Source: Grifola frondosa (Eukaryota; Basidiomycota; Agaricomycetes; Polyporales; Grifolaceae). From it: a stretch of DNA of 64,000 nt. Made by a program: the position numbers and the translations under genes. Shown piece after piece: positions 11,441 to 22,310 of the stretch (position 1 is the stretch's first letter; every line of letters begins with the position of its first letter). The DNA lies in NCBI GenBank assembly GCA_001683735.1, contig LUGG01000023.1, positions 1 to 64,000 on the forward strand, in the 5' to 3' direction. Below the pieces are notes generated by a model. The model was given only the letters and a program-made list of their open reading frames with translations. It searched no databases and was not told the origin of the DNA.

Positions 11441-11866
11441 TTATCCGGACTGACAGCGGTATAGGGAATATCGCCACCAGGTCATTGCATAGGAGACGAG
11501 CGAATGCTGAACGTACTCGTATCGTACTGCGAAACCAATGGTGCAGGTGCCATCGATGTGAGAAAGGGCGAGGAATATTCGTGTTTCCTGGTACTGGATG
11601 ATGTGGTCGATATGGCCCGTGAACGTAATTCCGGATCGATCTGTGAGGTGCACGAATCCGGACAGTGGCATGAGGTCGAATCCGGTGGCGAGTGTGTCGT
11701 ATAATAGGATGGGGAACCGAGGATCGATTACCATGAGCACCATGGCATGCGTCGATTGGGTGGGATTGGGTGGAGATTTGACATGATTGATGATGTCTAA
11801 ACTCGATCCCGATGGTGACCTTCGTGTGCTGTGCATATTACGGCACTCGGTTGACTTGGTTGCCAA
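11441..11866 (-). CDS. Hypothetical protein, unrecognised, weak
   Basis: A single open frame of 141 codons lies just outside the right arm. The middle reads like folded protein (MVLMVIDPRFPILLYDTLA, GFVHLTDRSGITFTGHIDHI) with alternating hydrophobic positions. No family is recognised, no introns are needed, and there is no supporting neighbour. It could be a chance frame or a remnant. Confidence 0.25.
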   Translation of the reverse strand: MATKSTECRNMHSTRRSPSGSSLDIINHVKSPPNPTQSTHAMVLMVIDPRFPILLYDTLATGFDLMPLSGFVHLTDRSGITFTGHIDHIIQYQETRIFLALSHIDGTCTIGFAVRYEYVQHSLVSYAMTWWRYSLYRCQSG

Positions 11867-12004
11867 AGATGGTTATTTTGGCCCTGTCCAGGTACCAACC
11901 ACGTTTGGTGCGTGACAGCACCTGGTGTGCACTCGGCCTCATGTTCTTCTCCTGCAGTGCACTGTTCATCATGCCTCCCCTCCACTCAATCGTGCTTGTT
12001 TACA

Positions 12005-12245
12005 TTTCTGCACTTCCCGTTCTTTCGTATTGCTTTTTGTGCATTTTCTCATGTATTTCTGCAATTGCCCTTCTTTCATATTACTTTTCGTGCATTTTCT
12101 CGTGCATTTCTGTGCTTCCCTTCTTTCGTATTACTTTTTGTGCTTTTCTCATGTATTTCTGCGCTTGCCCTTCTTTCATGTTACTTTTCGTGCATTTTCT
12201 TGTACATTTCTGCACTTCCCCTGCTTTCATGTTGCTTGTCGTACT
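12005..12245 (+). repeat. 51-bp minisatellite, about 4.7 copies
   Basis: Tandem units beginning TTTCTGC lie at 12005, 12056, 12107 and 12156, with a partial fifth unit at 12207. Three units are 51 bases and one is 49. The units are pyrimidine-rich (CTTTCNTRTTRCTTTT core). Because 51 is divisible by three, all three plus-strand frames appear open across it, giving repetitive Phe/Cys/Ser-rich products that are not real genes. Confidence 0.85.
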
Positions 12246-12329
12246 TTCTCTCATCCATACACAGTCCTTTTGTCGCTTCGGAACCTTTTTGCTATTGGCC
12301 GCATTTAATACATGCCGAGTTCTGATTGA

Positions 12330-15108
12330 TCTTAATGGACTGATTTATCTACTGTGCGCGCTTTTTGTCATCTTATATGTATTCAGCTACTTGTGCATCT
12401 TGAATTGACTTTTTGTGCACGTTGGTCTTTCACTCTTGAATGGCCTTGAGATGTCTGAATTCCTTGACAGTCTTCAAACCTCATCTGAATATCCTTAAAG
12501 TGATGGGAACCTCTTTTTTCTATTTTTTGGTCATATTTGTCGGAGTGTCTTGTTAATATTAAATTCATTATTGTCCTTAATTTACTTTTTCCGAAGCTGG
12601 CGGAAAAATCAAGTGTTTTAAGGAAAATAATGATCAAGCCCTACTTTGTGTACTTTGAATGCACTTTTTTTCCTTAAACAATATACCAAAGGAAAAAAAG
12701 CGACATAAAAGGATATTAAAGGATAATTTGAGTTTTGCTGATGCAAAAGATGGCCGCAGCCGCTGCGAGTCCAACGGCCGGCAACGCGGCGGGATCTTTC
12801 CGCGCGGTAGCTCTCACGGCATCAATCCACTTTGGTGAGCGTGGGAACCGTACCGTCAATCTTGCATATACCGCACGAAGCTCCCATCAGTACGACCGCG
12901 TCTAAGCGCCCAAAGATGCATGCGACATTTTACTCTAATACTTATCCCAAGATCTCCATTTTACATTCTAAAGCCCTCCAAATCCTCCGAGAAAGTATCC
13001 ATTACCTGAAAAGAATCGTCTGTGACCTGTGGGTGTGACTGAAATAGCACAGAGTTATTCCGAAACTAGAAAATTAGACTGCCGAAGAAATCGGCTTGTT
13101 TGTATAAAGTACATAGTAACAATGTAACATTGACATATCTCTAGCTGGCATTTTCTCAGACGACGGAATCATGACCTTCGTGTAGAACCTAGATAACAGT
13201 GAATACGAAAACTATGCACTGTCTAACGGGCGGTGTTGTGTCGGAGGGAGAATTGACTTTTGGGTGGATGGGGCCAACGGAGATTTCTCACGGGGGTTTT
13301 CGGAGACTGGCTGGGTGAAGACAAAATGGATCGCTCATAAACATTGTGGTCGGCAGCGCGAGACCTTGCCGTCGAATCCCTCGACCTCTTCTGGCGTAGA
13401 TTCTCACTGCGTATGATTAATATACAGGCGTGAACATTAATTGGACTAGAGAGAGCTTGAGCAAGAGACAGTAGGCCCAAAGGATCGACCCAAATGACTA
13501 CAAACAGACAATTTGAACTTTGAACCCCCAGCACAGAGTTTTCCCACCGTCGTCTCGTTCCTCCTACGACTCGCACATATGCAGCGCATCCCCATACCTG
13601 AATTTCGTCTGCAACATGAGTATCGCTCCTGCCTAGCCAAGCACACATACCTCTGTCTCCTTAACTCCTCTTCTCCTCATCGACCGGGTCCTCTCAACAA
13701 TGCCACGCGCTCAACCCGCATATACGCAGACCCGTCAGCGACGGCTTCGATGCTCTGCTTCCGCCCCTCCTCCCTACCTTCGTCGCGGCTCGAGATGAAG
13801 CGAAGGGCGTCGGTCTGCTACGGTGATGACCACCATGACCAGCGAAGCCCCTTCCACCGTGCTCTGTGCCTCCGGCGGATTCCGGCATCCTCGTACTTTG
13901 CCCATCACTCCATCCGCCTGTCCACCCATTGCCCTTACCAACCCTTCGTACAATTCGAATGACTCGCCTTTCTATCGGTCTTACACTCACCGTATCTGCG
14001 AGCCCGCTCTGGGCAAGGATGTGGAATGGCCTCAATAAGCGTCATCCATGCGCGGCGGTCGATTTCTTCTCGCTCTCTGCGCTCTTCTGACCTTCTGTCT
14101 GCTGGCTGGCGACTATACAAGAAGTCGTATTCCTGACGAGTCGAATGACTGAGATCGTCAAGACAGGAAGTTATCCGAAGCCGAGGACCCGCCACAAGGT
14201 AGCCCAGGGTTGGGGTGGATGGAATCCTGGTCCGAACATGTGCCCAAGGTTCCTTTCAGCGGTGGTAAGCCTACAGCAGCCTGCAGCCCTTGCGCCAATG
14301 TATTACTGATTTATCATTTGTTGAAACCGCCTGTGGGGGCCGCGGCGGGGAACTCCGTGCTTTGCGCAAGACCGTCGGGTAACAAACACGGAATCTTGCG
14401 CATCCTAATCAGGTAATCGACATATCCTTCTCTGATAAGTCCGGAGATTCTCCGAACTTCAATTTTCATGGTTTCGGGTGCGTGCATCGACGCTGCCTCA
14501 CCAATTGTTTTTTCTTTCAGCTTTTGCATCTCACACACTAACCGTTTCAGACGTCACGCTAAGCGGTCAAAGTGGCTTCCCACTCGCCGTGGATCTTCTT
14601 CCGTCTGGTATTCCTCATCTGCGCTGTCGATAGCAGCGTATGTCCATGTGGTGCTCTTCTTTCGTTCAACATCGTACACGCGTTCCTTTGAGCATTCGGC
14701 TTTTCTGCGCACTCGCTCGTACTGACGTTCATTTTCCTGCGAGCTGGAGCCCCGGTATCTGTGCTGACGACTGAATCATCTGTGCCTTGGCTGCCTATTG
14801 AGGTGGAACTCAGGCGTCACTTCTCCGGACTTCGTCGACATGGCGGTGATCACTATGCTGCGACAGCCCTTCTTCTGCTGCGATTCTTTACTTTGGTCTG
14901 CCGGTAATTCCTCGTCGCGAAACGTACTGTCTTCCAGCCTCGAAAGATGTATCGCCTACCAGCGGCGTCGGGTCGACACAAACACACATGCGTCAAGTAA
15001 GCGCACTATCAAGTCCATTATCTCGCATGGCGTCAAAAAATCCTATTCCCCTCCAAATTTTCCAGGCTATTTTCCAACTGCGGGACAGCAGGCCGTCCGT
15101 TCAGTACG
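12330..15108. other. Gene-poor stretch
   Basis: An AT-rich part (12500-13200) is followed by a GC-richer part (13300-15100). Overlapping short frames occur on both strands, none with a recognisable motif or coherent splicing. I see no RNA gene or mobile-element motif. Confidence 0.5.
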
Positions 15109-15712
15109 TCATATTGCGCGACATGCAGAATACGCACTCTGTATGTTGGACTCGGCCCAAGCACAAGCCCTGTTCACCGCCCCTCTAAATTCCTTGGACC
15201 ACTGGGAGAGCATCGCACCGACCAACACCACAGATAGGACGGCTACGTCCAGGAAGAACTTCCTGTCGGCTGCGATGCAGATGAGGATCGTGCCGGTCAT
15301 GATCCTCGGCATCCCATGGATGTAGTACATCGCTCCGCACGACGACACTAAGAAGGCGACCTGGATGGGGATGGTTGGCGAAGGGCTCGCGATGGCGACT
15401 ACGCTCGCCTGCAGCGCGAGGAAGAGCGAGGCCTTTGCCTAATGATACAGTCAAGTACGCACACGGCACGCAATTTCATAGGTGGTACTGACGATCATGG
15501 CAGCAGTCGTTCCGTCGTCGATATTGGCCGTGAGTGTGATACCTGTGGTGCGTGAGCGTGGTTATGCAGCGTCGAGGAACGTGCGACCTACTCTGCATAT
15601 TTGCGAGCTCGTTCTTGTGGTGTGGGTGAGGTGCGCAGAACCGAGTACAGCTTGGGCCTGCTGTAGCACGGTGCCTCCCCGACCTCTTGGCAGGAAGGCA
15701 ATCACCGATCAC
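15109..15712 (-). CDS. Hypothetical membrane protein, low confidence
   Basis: Three minus-strand exons can be joined through plausible GT...AG introns (a donor gtaggt near 15590 and a donor gtcagt near 15490). The last exon, ending at the stop 15109-15111, encodes two hydrophobic stretches (VAFLVSSCGAMYYIHGM and KFFLDVAVLSVVLVGAMLS) typical of membrane segments. An ATG at 15712 would give about 165 residues, but the start and first exon are poorly supported. No family is recognised. It lies just downstream of permease copy A on the same strand. Confidence 0.3.
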
Positions 15713-16126
15713 TTCCTGTCAGTCTCCCGGCCATTCGCGAACTCACTCTCGTGAGCCTTGAAATTATGTTGCGATGCACTTGTTCGATTGGCTGCATGGA
15801 CGAGATTGCATGGGGAATATACGCAAGTACGAGCCTGCCGACGCAGTCCGTCCTCGAGTCCGATTGATTATGAACGTCGACGATTCTCCCTCGATGGATT
15901 CAACACAATAGACGGATTCTGCTAATGTACGAAACAACTCGCGGAAGTGCAGGTTGGCACAACTTCAAACCCATTTCGCCACAAACTTTCGGCGTGCACT
16001 AAACCGCTCAGAGTCCCGACGGGGCAAGTAGTCTGGACGACGTCCTTGAATGACACTGTAGGACAGTATAAATAATACGCGTAAAGTACATCGTGGATCG
16101 TCACATATCCAAATAAAAAACACCCT

Positions 16127-18964
16127 TTATTGAGTCTTTCTGTGGGTGGAAAACTGCAGAAAGCACAATTCAGCGCCAGGCCATTTCTGCCGTTTCACAA
16201 GGGGACTCACGAGCGTAACGACTGTGCCGTCTTGGAGAGTTTCCTTGCGCGGTACGAGCTCATAGCCAAACCATCCCGGTACGATTCTCCACGCCGCCCA
16301 ATACAGAACGCCAAAGGCCATCACCGCAATGCCCACCAGACAGTACCTGCGAGCTGTGGTAAGGAGACCATGGAGAGTTGGTGAGCGAGAACGGAGCACG
16401 CACAGATAATATGGCAGCGGGGGTGTGTCGCCGACTTTGTTCGCCGGGCGCAGGAACGGGGCGACAAGCACTGCGTCATGGGTAGTCAGCATACTGTGCT
16501 CGCTCGCAAGAGGAACACGATCGGGACGCACGGAATACGGCGGCAGCCAGGAAGAACACCGCGAGGGGCCACCACACTGCAAGACCCGCGTCAACGCAGC
16601 GCATGTTGGAGAGTAGATCACGGCCTACCTTTGAATGGACGAACAGCATTCGGTTTGCGCCACCGCAGCCAGAACAGGCCCTACCGACATAACGCATATG
16701 TCAGTCTTGCCCACTAGTACGACTTGGAACGACTCGACGTACGATGACGATGAAGAAATTGATGATCTGCTGTGGGTATCCCTCCACATCAAGGATGAAG
16801 GGATATGCGACAGCAGGCGGTGGTGCGATGATGACGATGATCTACGCAACGTTCTATCAGTTCCAATGATATAGAAAGGAGCGCAAAACATACGGAGGGG
16901 ATCAGGTGAATGATGAGTCCGGGTAAGGGGGACTTCCCTGTTGGCCAGTTGGATGCCCAGAAGCGATTGCCGAACGGGAGGGGGATGCCTTCCTTGGCGA
17001 GCTCTGCAAAAGTGAATATGAGCGTCACTCAGGCGCGGAATAGGCGGACTAAGATACCTTGGTTTATTCGAGCAGCTGCAAAGGTCTGCGAACCGTTTTA
17101 TCGAGCGATTGAACTTTCCGTTACCGGATCATAAATGACGACACTCACAATTGTAATGACGTTCTGGGTGCCTCGTCAGATCCCGTGGATAACCAATTCC
17201 AAGATACGACTTACTCTAAAAGTGATGGAAGGTTAATATACGGGGTATGTGAGACTAGAAAAATAAGAGAAATAGCGAGATCAAATACCCCAAAGCGCTA
17301 GCTCAAAGCGTCAGCATAAGAATAAGACATGAAATATATATGCTAAACACACCTCAGTGCGACGAAAACCGTCAGGGCTCTCTGTGCCTCCGACCCAAAG
17401 ACGTTTCCGAAGAACAGCGAAGCAACAGTCACACCAGTCTTCCTGATTTCATCCTTCGTTGCGGCGCTATACCCAGAGTCAGCCACCTCCACACCGCCAT
17501 TATGCGCTCGACGAAAAGAAAAACAAACTCACGCAAAATACGCAACATTAGCGAGGAGGTAGAGCACGGCACAAATGCCCAGGCCGAGCGGCCCCGCGAT
17601 CTTAAGCGTGCGCACGGGGTTCTTGACGTTATTTAGCACATAGTTCACGTTCGACCACCCTGCGTAAGCATTGAGCACTTTGAAGGTCGCCGTAGCATAC
17701 TACATTGGAGTAAAGTGCTCATCAGAAACGCGTCGATATGTATGTCCGGAACAAAACGTACATCGTTGCTGCTATGTGAACTGCCAGCGAAGGCATTTCT
17801 GAAGTTCGCATGTGGATCTTTGATGTGAGTATGGCCGGAGAGCACGACCCAGCCTTGAGAGACAATGGGATTGCATAATGAGCAAGGGATCTGAGAATTG
17901 CGATATTCGACATACCGGTGACCACAACGAAGAGTAAAATGACGGTCTTGAAGATGCTGAGAGCCTGTAACACGCTTGAGTTCAGTGTGTAAGAAGGAAG
18001 GGCGGTAAAATCACATACATTCATGAGGTAGATTCCTACACGGGGCGTTAGACCGTGTAGCACGGTGACGAAGAATATAACTGCAAAGAGTTCCAATGAA
18101 TGAGACATATAGCGAAGGAGGACTGCCTACCTCCGAGCGCTATCCCGCGACTTGCCCACCGACCAGCCTCTTGTCCTGCAGATACAAGAATACTAGGATA
18201 TTTATTGAGTCGATATATAAGACGTGTGCAGGGATGTTCCTCGACGTACTTGCTCGCAAAGACCTGCACGTGCAAACTTCAGTCTAAGCACTCTGAATAG
18301 TAAGATTAGACACTCACGATACAACCTGAGGCAGTGAACCCGAGCAAAATGGCGTTTGCAGCGAAGATGATAGTGGCAAGATAACGAGGCTTCTGGTATA
18401 CAGCTTCAAGATAGACCTTTTCTCCTCCCGAGGGGGAAACATGGTGCCAAACTCGAGCCAGATGAAGAGACCGCAGAAGGACAGCACGAACCCCAGAACC
18501 CATAACATCAAAGACGCGCCTACAGATCCTACGGATCCGAGAATGGATGATGGGGTGGAGAAAATACCAGTGCCGATGATACGCCCGACTCTATTGATGA
18601 TTCAATAGAAACCCATGAAGTATTGGGGCACGCTCACATGAGTAGCGTGCAACTGAATACGCCTAGGTGACGTCCCATGCCTCCCGCCGCATCTGTCCCC
18701 GCATTCCTTCGTCAGATACGTGAGCACGCCACCATCTGGACAACGAGACGCACCTTCATCGAATGTGAGTGCTCCGGGATTGAGCTCAGGATCGAGGACA
18801 GTGGTAACCTCGGCCTCCTTCAATGACTCCGACACGCTATCGCCATCTCCCAGAGACTTGGATCTCTTCTCTTTAACGGACTGCTCTGTCGCCGCTACAG
18901 GCTCCTTTGATCCACCGGCGTCCTCAGTCCTTTGGAAAGGTAGGAACTTCAGTAGAGAGGACAT
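16127..18964 (-). pseudogene. Methionine/LAT-type amino acid permease, copy A (frameshifted)
   Basis: This is an APC-superfamily permease close to fungal high-affinity methionine permeases (MUP1 group). On the minus strand it starts at the ATG 18964 (MSSLLKFLPF), has a soluble N-tail ending at LNPGALTFDEG, then the membrane part: RIIGTGIFSTPSSILGSVGS (TM1), LSFCGLFIWLEFGTMFP, AGQEAGRWASRGIALG, GWSNVNYVLNN, GPLGLGICAVLYLLANVAYF, ELAKEGIPLPFGNRFWASNW, VWWPLAVFFLAAAVF and GWFGYELVPRKE, ending at 16127-16129. About a dozen short introns match copy D. One base is missing near 18430 just after FGTMFP, in the SGGEKVYLE region: upstream and downstream parts are in different frames, whereas copies B and D are continuous here. 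The rest is intact, so the loss is recent or an assembly error. Confidence 0.8.
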
Positions 18965-19518
18965 CGCAGAAAGCCAAGGAAGAGAGCCGGCCAAGGACAG
19001 CTGTCACGGAGTATGCATCTGTATATATACCGTGCTCAAATGCCAGAAGGAGCCTGGATGATAAGACATGGGGCTTCTTCACGCCATCCCTCCACATCAT
19101 TGCGCGCGTCGCCTATCACAAATGACAGCGCCCGGATCACCGTCGCTTGCGCAGGCAAACCCAAAGTGGCTATGTTTTTGCTACATATGCCAGCGCTGGA
19201 ATGGCCACTGCAGACGCAACTGGTCACAGGGTCCGGAGAGGCAAAATTCCGTCCAGTTCAGGTGGCATAGTCAAGTCAAAGGAGACATAGACCTCCAATG
19301 CACCAGTCGAGCACAAGACGGGTCTGCAGTGCTGGCCCGACCTTATCGAAATAATAGAAAAATAAAATAAAAGAAGACAAACAATCTCAAAAGACCGAGA
19401 ACCGCAGATGTTGACTAGTTGAACAGGGATAAGGATACGACGACAAGGACAAGTGCGCCCTGTCGAGAATGTCGAGTTGTTGAAATGATCGATCGACAAA
19501 AGAGCTCAAGATCAAATC

Positions 19519-22310
19519 TCACCGCTTCAGACTTGGACTCGATAACTTATAGAAATCACACATGACGAAGTATGCTGCGATGAGGCCAGACATAGTGATT
19601 CCCCCACCAGTACTTGGTCCATGAAGACATGGCATTCGTGGCAAGCGGATGCGCATTTGGTTGAGGATCTGCCCGGCTAGCTTCGCTATCATGTCCTCGA
19701 TATCAATCCTGGACACCTGAAGCGGCAATATTCTCCGGTGCAGACCCGACAAGCTGGACTGTTGGACCGTTGATGAGGCAGCTGCGTCTGCGTTGTCTGC
19801 ATGATTAAATAAGGGCTGCTCGGTAGGCAGGAAGAGGTTAGCGAGATATTGAAATTTGCTGGCTGCCGGGCCGCCGGAAGACAGAGCTCCCCAATCGGTC
19901 GTGGCTGACTGAGACGGCGAGACTTCTTGTTTGGAGACGCCAATGGCGAGGCCCATCGCCCAGGAGGACGAATAACATGGCATGGGAGTAGACAAAATAC
20001 GCCGCATTGCGCTCGTCGACGATGGAGTCCGTGTTTGGTTCGCCCAAGCACGACGCTGCGGTCATTGCCCATCCACACTGAGTCGTCTTCCAAGAGCGCC
20101 AGAGTATGTGGTCATCTTCTTGCCGACGGTGGCATGACAGTAAGTACCACCAGGTCAATAGATACGCCACCCAACCATAGCACCCAAAGCTTTCCAGCTC
20201 ATCTCATAGGATGATCCAAAGGCATCATAAGCGGCCATGACGGTCTCCCGGCTGAGGAGAGTGCCTTTGATTAACGGTGCAGGAGACTCCGTTACGACGT
20301 CTCGCTGACGAGGCATTCACTATGCAAGCCCATGGCGCGCTTAACAATGATACCTCGATGGTGGCAGAGAAGGACAATCCGCTGAAGAAAAGCGAACCAG
20401 TTGATGACCAACTCGAGGCTGTTGAAGCCGGCGTTCCCAACATCGGCGAGAGGAGGAGAGACAGAAGAGTGCAGCAAACCAAGGAAGGGGGAGATAAACA
20501 TGACCAGGCCGATGACAGGGGCAGCAACAAGAAGCTTTGAATCCAGAATCCAGTGAGGCGCAAGGATGTCAGTGCGCTTGACATATACTGCGCCCTAGTG
20601 ACGACGGCACGGAGTTGATCCGGATATAAGTATTGATAGCTGCGTTATTCCAATGTCGATGGGGCCCAGGCGGAAGTAGCCGTCGCACTCCATACAGAAT
20701 CCACGAATGAGAGCCTTGTCGACGCGGCAGCCGTCTTCGAATGTGAGCAAGTCAAGTTCCGTGAGACGGGCGGACTTCTCGTTCTTGACGTTCTTGCCGA
20801 TTCATGTGCCCAAGAGTCGGAAGGAGACGAACTCGAACGAGAAAATTCTTGACTGAAAATCTGGTGCCAATAGTGGTAGTTCCAAAGCGATAGTTGTTGA
20901 TAACGACCCACTTGAATTGAAGCAAACGGCAACCAAAGGGCAAAGATTCTTGCAAGCAGATAAGCTCTGATAATGGCCACCAGCAAAGTACCCACACACT
21001 CCTAATATCTAGTTGTGACGAAGTTGAAGAAGTGCGAAAGAATCCACAGAAGCGCAGTCCATGTTTTTAAGCCATGTTCATAGGGTGGAAGAAGACCACT
21101 GGAAATGCCTGGATGAGCAAAGCAAGATATGTCGCCCGCGGCCTTTGCCCCAACCATAGTCCTATTGACAGATAATAAGCTGTAGACGCAAAGTAGATGG
21201 ATATCGCTTACGGCGCTCCCAGAGCCGATGCTGCAGCGATCGCTGACCACGGCATCAGAGAACTCAGAATCAATGCTGGTGAAAATATGCGAGATCTTCA
21301 AGGTCATGCCAACCTCCTTGCTGATCTGATGCGCCAAGCGACCCAAAAGAAGTGGATTTCCACCAAAAAAGAAGAAATCGCTGTCGCCAGTGATCGTGCC
21401 AGCATCCCTGTCCAATGTTGCGCACCGCAAGGGTCCGGCCAGATATGCTGCAGTGCGGCGCCTGACCTCGGCTTCTACGAAGTCGAAGTCGAAATCACGA
21501 TCGCGATTGCATTCGAGAAGGGTCCTAGAGACGAAGAGAGTATGATATAACTACGCACAACCTCCAGTAGGGTGGCTGTTGACATTTGTCGATGTCGACG
21601 TTTGCAAGACAACGTCGCGGCTTTCGACATCTTGATTCTGGCTTCCTGGACACCCTTGATCACCAATAGAGCCCATTCGAGTACCCCGATGGCCGAGGTG
21701 ATGCACGAGAAAGGAATGGACCCCGAAAGAGGAACATGTTTTTTGGGAACAGAACACTTTAAGTAGCGCAGAATAGCAGGAGTGTCGTCTGTCTTGCGAC
21801 TAAGACCAAGACGAGGAGCGAGCTTGATATGGGGCTTTCAGCATTGTTCTTGTGCTGGTCATCCATGTAGATGACGACGAACGCCACTTCACGGGATGGA
21901 GCTGAATCTTGTAAATATCGAGCAACTCGCCGACGCCTGCTCAAGTCGATGATGATACCAATAATCTATTGGTGAATAGGATCGACGGAGAAAGCGATGA
22001 CGGGCTTCATATACTCCTTGGCAAGCGAGGCGGCAACTTCCTCGATTTCGAAGGGCGAGATGGCCTCACCACCCTTGTTGATGATATCCTTGGAGTGGCC
22101 AGTGATAAAGAAGTTGCTATTAGCTACCCTCGTCCGATATTATCACATCCATTCATAGCTCACCGCATATGGACTGACGAGGTTCTCGCATTTTATCGCA
22201 CCATTTACGGGCCATGTTGCCAAAGGGCGAGGTTCTGTAACCTCCCGCAGCTCACGTTTCAACTCCGAAAATTCCTTGATAAGCTCCACGGCAGCCGATA
22301 GTCAGAAATT
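19519..22310 (-). pseudogene. NRPS-like adenylating enzyme, 3' remnant (adenylation end, carrier domain, membrane and hexapeptide-type C-terminus)
   Basis: Minus-strand fragments in several frames follow the order of a fungal single-module adenylate-forming enzyme. They are: the adenylation C-terminal signature DIINKGGEAISPFEIEEVAA (near 22030-22090), a carrier domain (21280-21400; DSDFFFFGGNPLLLGRLAHQ), a hydrophobic stretch (LVAIIRAYLLARIFALWLPF, near 20930-20990), a block with VWMGNDRSVV (near 20040-20090), and a tail with DWGALSSGGPAASKFQYLAN (near 19870). Frames change repeatedly, for example near 20840. The N-terminal adenylation core upstream of 22310 is missing. The carrier motif reads GGNP instead of GGNS, losing the phosphopantetheine serine. 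The piece sits directly upstream of permease A on the same strand. Confidence 0.65.

Noticed and set aside
11812..12408. 198-codon plus-strand hydrophobic frame resembling a membrane protein
   Set aside because: It is a translation of the 51-bp minisatellite; all three plus frames are open for the same reason.
13500..14100. Possible gene in the Pro/Ser-rich plus-strand frames
   Set aside because: Frames change every 100-200 bases without splice sites and show no recognisable domain.
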